Origin: Leptotrichia sp. oral taxon 215 | GTDB taxonomy: Bacteria > Fusobacteriota > Fusobacteriia > Fusobacteriales > Leptotrichiaceae | DNA length: 9,458 bases | NCBI GenBank assembly: GCA_905371725.1 | Contig: CAJPML010000018.1 | Span: 1 to 9,458 of the forward strand | Reading direction: 5' to 3' | Shown: in pieces, positions 7,197 to 9,458 of the stretch | Layout: the number at the start of each line of letters is the position of its first letter | Position numbering within the stretch: position 1 is the first letter of the stretch | Position numbers and translations under genes: made by a program | Notes under the pieces: model-generated | What the model saw: the letters and a program-made list of their open reading frames with translations, nothing else | Told to the model about the DNA's origin: nothing | Database searches by the model: none

Positions 7197-7247
7197 ACCC
7201 GCATTTTCTGATCAGCTGTAATGCTGATAGGATTAGGCGGGTATTTT
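7197..7247 (+). terminator. two-tier stem-loop between ECF S and ATPase genes, candidate attenuator
   Basis: The outer stem ACCCGC (7197-7202) pairs perfectly with GCGGGT (7237-7242). The inner stem ATCAGC (7211-7216) pairs with GCTGAT (7223-7228) around a TGTAAT loop, with a partly paired internal region between. An imperfect U tract (TATTTT, 7242-7247) follows. This resembles a weak intrinsic terminator or an RNA processing hairpin. Being inside the operon, 9 bp after the S stop codon and 14 bp before the next ribosome binding site, it probably adjusts S versus ATPase/T expression. It could also be a full terminator. Confidence 0.5.
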
Positions 7248-7255
7248 AAATAAGA

Positions 7256-7262
7256 GGGAGGA
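7256..7262 (+). promoter_or_regulatory. ribosome binding site that fixes a TTG start
   Basis: GGGAGGA lies seven bases before TTG at 7270-7272. The next in-frame methionine is residue 58, beyond the Walker A motif, so translation must begin at or near this TTG. The ATG at 7288-7290 is out of frame. Confidence 0.8.
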
Positions 7263-7269
7263 AGAATTC

Positions 7270-9000
7270 TTGGAAGAAATTAGGGAAAATGAAAATAGTA
7301 GAAAAATTGCGATAAACTTTGAAAAATTCACGTTCCAGTATGAAAGTCAGTCAGAACCTACTTTACATGACATAAATCTGAAAATATACGAGGGAGAAAA
7401 AGTTGTAATAATAGGGCCTTCAGGCTCAGGTAAAAGTACAATGGGACATTGTATAAACGGACTGGCACCATATTTTTATAAAGGAAATATAACAGGAAAA
7501 CTTGAAATTTACGGTAAGCAGCTGAATGAAATATTTGAACATTCCAAGTATGTAGGAACAGTTCTTCAGGATTCGGATGCACAGTTTGTAGGGTTGAGTG
7601 TTGCAGAAGATATAGCCTTTGTACTGGAAAATGATGAAGTTGAAACAGAAATTATGAAAAATAAAGTAAGGGAAATAGCGGAATTTGTAAAAATAGAAAA
7701 ATTGCTGGATTTAAAGCCGCATGACTTATCAGGTGGACAGAAGCAGAAGGTTTCCCTTGCCGGAATAATGGTTGACGACACAAAAATATTTCTTTATGAC
7801 GAGCCATTGGCAAATCTTGATCCGTTAAGTGGAAAATATGCTATTGAGCTGATAGATGAACTTCATGAAAAAGGAGAAATCACTACAATAATTATAGAAC
7901 ACAGGCTGGAAGATGTTCTTCATAGGAAAGTTGACAGAATTATTGTTGTAGATAAGGGAAGAATAGTGGCAGACGGCACACCGGATAATATTTTAAAAGG
8001 GAATATACTGACAGAAATGAATATAAGGGAACCATTATATATTTCGGCGCTGAAATACAGTAATGTTGACCTTGAAAAATATCAGGATATTTCTGATGTT
8101 GAAAAAATTGATTTTCCAGAAGTGAAGGAAAGTATACTGAAATGGATAAAATATAATCAGGTTGAAAAGCAGGAAAAGGACTCGGAAACAATACTGAAAC
8201 TCGAAAATATCTCCTTTTCATATAATGAAAAAAGAAAAATATTGAAAAATGTAAGTATCGATATAAAAAAAGGGGAAATGATAAGCATTGTAGGTTCAAA
8301 TGGAGCCGGTAAATCAACACTGTCAAAAGTTATTGCAGGATTTGAAAAACAGGATGAAGGAAAAATCTACTATAAAAACCATGATATAAGTAATGAAAGT
8401 ATAACTGAAAGGGCAGAAAAAATAGGATTTGTACTCCAGAATCCAAATGCCATGATTTCCAAAGTGACGGTTTTTGATGAGGTGGCACTTGGGCTTCAAA
8501 CTAGAGGTGTTTCGCAGGATGAAATAGATAAAAGAGTGCTTGAAATCTTGGAAATATGTAAACTTAAACCTTTCAGAAACTGGCCGATAAAAGCGCTCAG
8601 CTACGGACAGAAAAAAAGGGTTACGATAGCTTCTGTACTCATATTACAGCCGGAAATAATAATAGTTGATGAACCGACTGCAGGACAGGATCTCTTTCAT
8701 TACAGGGAAATAATGGAATTTCTGAAACAGCTGAATGGATATGGAATTACAATACTCTTTATAACGCATGACATGCATCTGATGCTGGAATATACTGATA
8801 AAGCTTATGTTTTCAATGATGGAAAAGTTATAAAGAAAGGAAATCCTGCGGAAATTCTGGCTGACAAAAGAATACTTGAAGAAGCCAATCTAAAAGAGAC
8901 TTCGCTTCATTATATGGCGGAAAAGGCTGGAATAAATTCAGAAGAACTTATAAGAACTTTTGTTAACTATGAAAAACTCCATCAGAAGGCAGGTGATTAG
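7270..9000 (+). CDS. ecfA: ECF transporter fused ATPase (two ABC domains, A-A')
   Basis: This 576-residue cytoplasmic protein carries both ABC ATPase domains of an ECF importer in one chain, joined by a linker (about 250-305). Domain 1: Walker A GPSGSGKS (49-56), Q-loop Q100, signature LSGGQ (153-157), Walker B IFLYDEPL (173-180, catalytic E178), H-loop H211. Domain 2: Walker A GSNGAGKS (342-349), Q-loop Q390, signature LSYGQ (443-447), Walker B IIIVDEPT (463-470, E468), H-loop H500. Catalytic residues are intact in both halves. Domain 2 has a tyrosine in its signature and a non-standard D-loop (AGQDLF), so the two composite ATP sites are not equivalent. The length fits the fused ATPases found with UPF0397 S components. 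It starts with TTG, and its stop codon abuts the EcfT ATG. The partner ATPase is built in, so no second ATPase gene is expected. Confidence 0.95.
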   Translation: MEEIRENENSRKIAINFEKFTFQYESQSEPTLHDINLKIYEGEKVVIIGPSGSGKSTMGHCINGLAPYFYKGNITGKLEIYGKQLNEIFEHSKYVGTVLQDSDAQFVGLSVAEDIAFVLENDEVETEIMKNKVREIAEFVKIEKLLDLKPHDLSGGQKQKVSLAGIMVDDTKIFLYDEPLANLDPLSGKYAIELIDELHEKGEITTIIIEHRLEDVLHRKVDRIIVVDKGRIVADGTPDNILKGNILTEMNIREPLYISALKYSNVDLEKYQDISDVEKIDFPEVKESILKWIKYNQVEKQEKDSETILKLENISFSYNEKRKILKNVSIDIKKGEMISIVGSNGAGKSTLSKVIAGFEKQDEGKIYYKNHDISNESITERAEKIGFVLQNPNAMISKVTVFDEVALGLQTRGVSQDEIDKRVLEILEICKLKPFRNWPIKALSYGQKKRVTIASVLILQPEIIIVDEPTAGQDLFHYREIMEFLKQLNGYGITILFITHDMHLMLEYTDKAYVFNDGKVIKKGNPAEILADKRILEEANLKETSLHYMAEKAGINSEELIRTFVNYEKLHQKAGD

Positions 9001-9458
9001 ATGGCAAGTACGTTTTTACTGGAGTACATAGAAAAAGATTCAGTAATCCACAAATTGAACGGAGCGGCAAAGCTGATATGCTTTTTATTCTGGACAACAG
9101 CAATTATGCTGACTTATGATACCAGATTCTTAATTTTTTTAACAGTTTTAGGATTTATACTGTTTAAAGTTTCAAAAATCAGATTTAAGGAAATAAAAAT
9201 AGTGTTTTATCTGATTTCCATTTTTCTTATACTGAATCTGCTAATGATATTTTTATTCTCTCCCCTAGAAGGGACAAAAATATACGGAACACAGCATGAT
9301 GTTTTCAAAATTTTTGGAAATTATGTAGTAACGCAGGAACAGCTGTTTTATGAATTTAATATATTTATAAAATATTTTTCTGTAATTCCTGTCGCTCTGC
9401 TGTTTGTAATAACAACTCATCCGAGTGAATTTGCATCATCACTGAACAGAATAGGTGT
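9001..9458 (+). CDS. ecfT: ECF transporter transmembrane component EcfT (partial, 3' end outside window)
   Basis: The first 152 codons are open to the window end. I read the protein as starting MASTFLLEYIEKDSVIHKLN, with hydrophobic segments near residues 24-37, 43-55, 66-86 and 122-136, and ending in HPSEFASSLNRIG, a segment typical of the CbiQ/EcfT family. EcfT couples the ATPase pair to the S component. The two Ala-Arg-containing coupling helices that grip the ATPases lie in the missing C-terminal half, roughly 110-140 residues for a usual length near 270. The ATG follows the ATPase stop codon (TAG) directly, and its AGGTGA ribosome binding site (8991-8996) is inside the ATPase gene. Translational coupling is therefore likely. 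This layout marks a three-gene dedicated ECF operon. Confidence 0.9.
   Translation, partial: MASTFLLEYIEKDSVIHKLNGAAKLICFLFWTTAIMLTYDTRFLIFLTVLGFILFKVSKIRFKEIKIVFYLISIFLILNLLMIFLFSPLEGTKIYGTQHDVFKIFGNYVVTQEQLFYEFNIFIKYFSVIPVALLFVITTHPSEFASSLNRIG

Noticed and set aside
6117..8326. Minus-strand open frames opposite the deaminase and ECF genes
   Set aside because: The plus-strand genes carry complete conserved motifs throughout, so the minus frames are shadows.

Overview
The window is AT-rich (about one third G+C by eye), with ATA, AGA and A-ending codons favoured and strong purine-rich ribosome binding sites. Together with the look of the proteins this suggests a low-GC anaerobe-type bacterium. 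My best guess is the Leptotrichiaceae (Fusobacteriota); a Firmicute is possible. That placement rests on protein and codon style, not on a search. The gene content is mostly housekeeping DNA repair, nucleotide metabolism and nutrient uptake. I do not see a defence system, prophage, CRISPR array or other clearly new system.

Layout. Positions 1-146 are non-coding and AT-rich. They hold a perfect 17-bp palindrome and a sequence resembling the end of an insertion sequence. The minus-strand gene at 147-1400 encodes a SLC1/DAACS sodium-coupled amino-acid symporter whose substrate-site residues differ from those of glutamate/aspartate carriers. A 279-bp divergent intergenic region (1401-1679) holds two well-formed promoters, one for the symporter and one for uvrB.

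The plus strand then carries uvrB (1680-3653), a small Spx/ArsC-like thioredoxin-fold protein (3760-4110), an unrecognised four-helix membrane protein (4143-4688), xseA (4736-6076) and a dCMP deaminase (6100-6585). Gaps between these are 106 bp or less and no convincing terminator separates them. They could be cotranscribed as a DNA repair and nucleotide group, perhaps with internal promoters. xseB, the small subunit of exonuclease VII, is not here.

A promoter overlapping the deaminase stop codon starts a dedicated ECF vitamin-type transporter operon: a UPF0397-type S component (6645-7187), a fused double ATPase with a TTG start (7270-9000) and an EcfT transmembrane component (9001 to the window end, partial). 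A two-tier stem-loop lies between the S and ATPase genes. S binds the substrate in the membrane, EcfT couples it to the ATPases, and the fused ATPase powers uptake. The substrate cannot be read from this sequence, and there is no room for a leader riboswitch.
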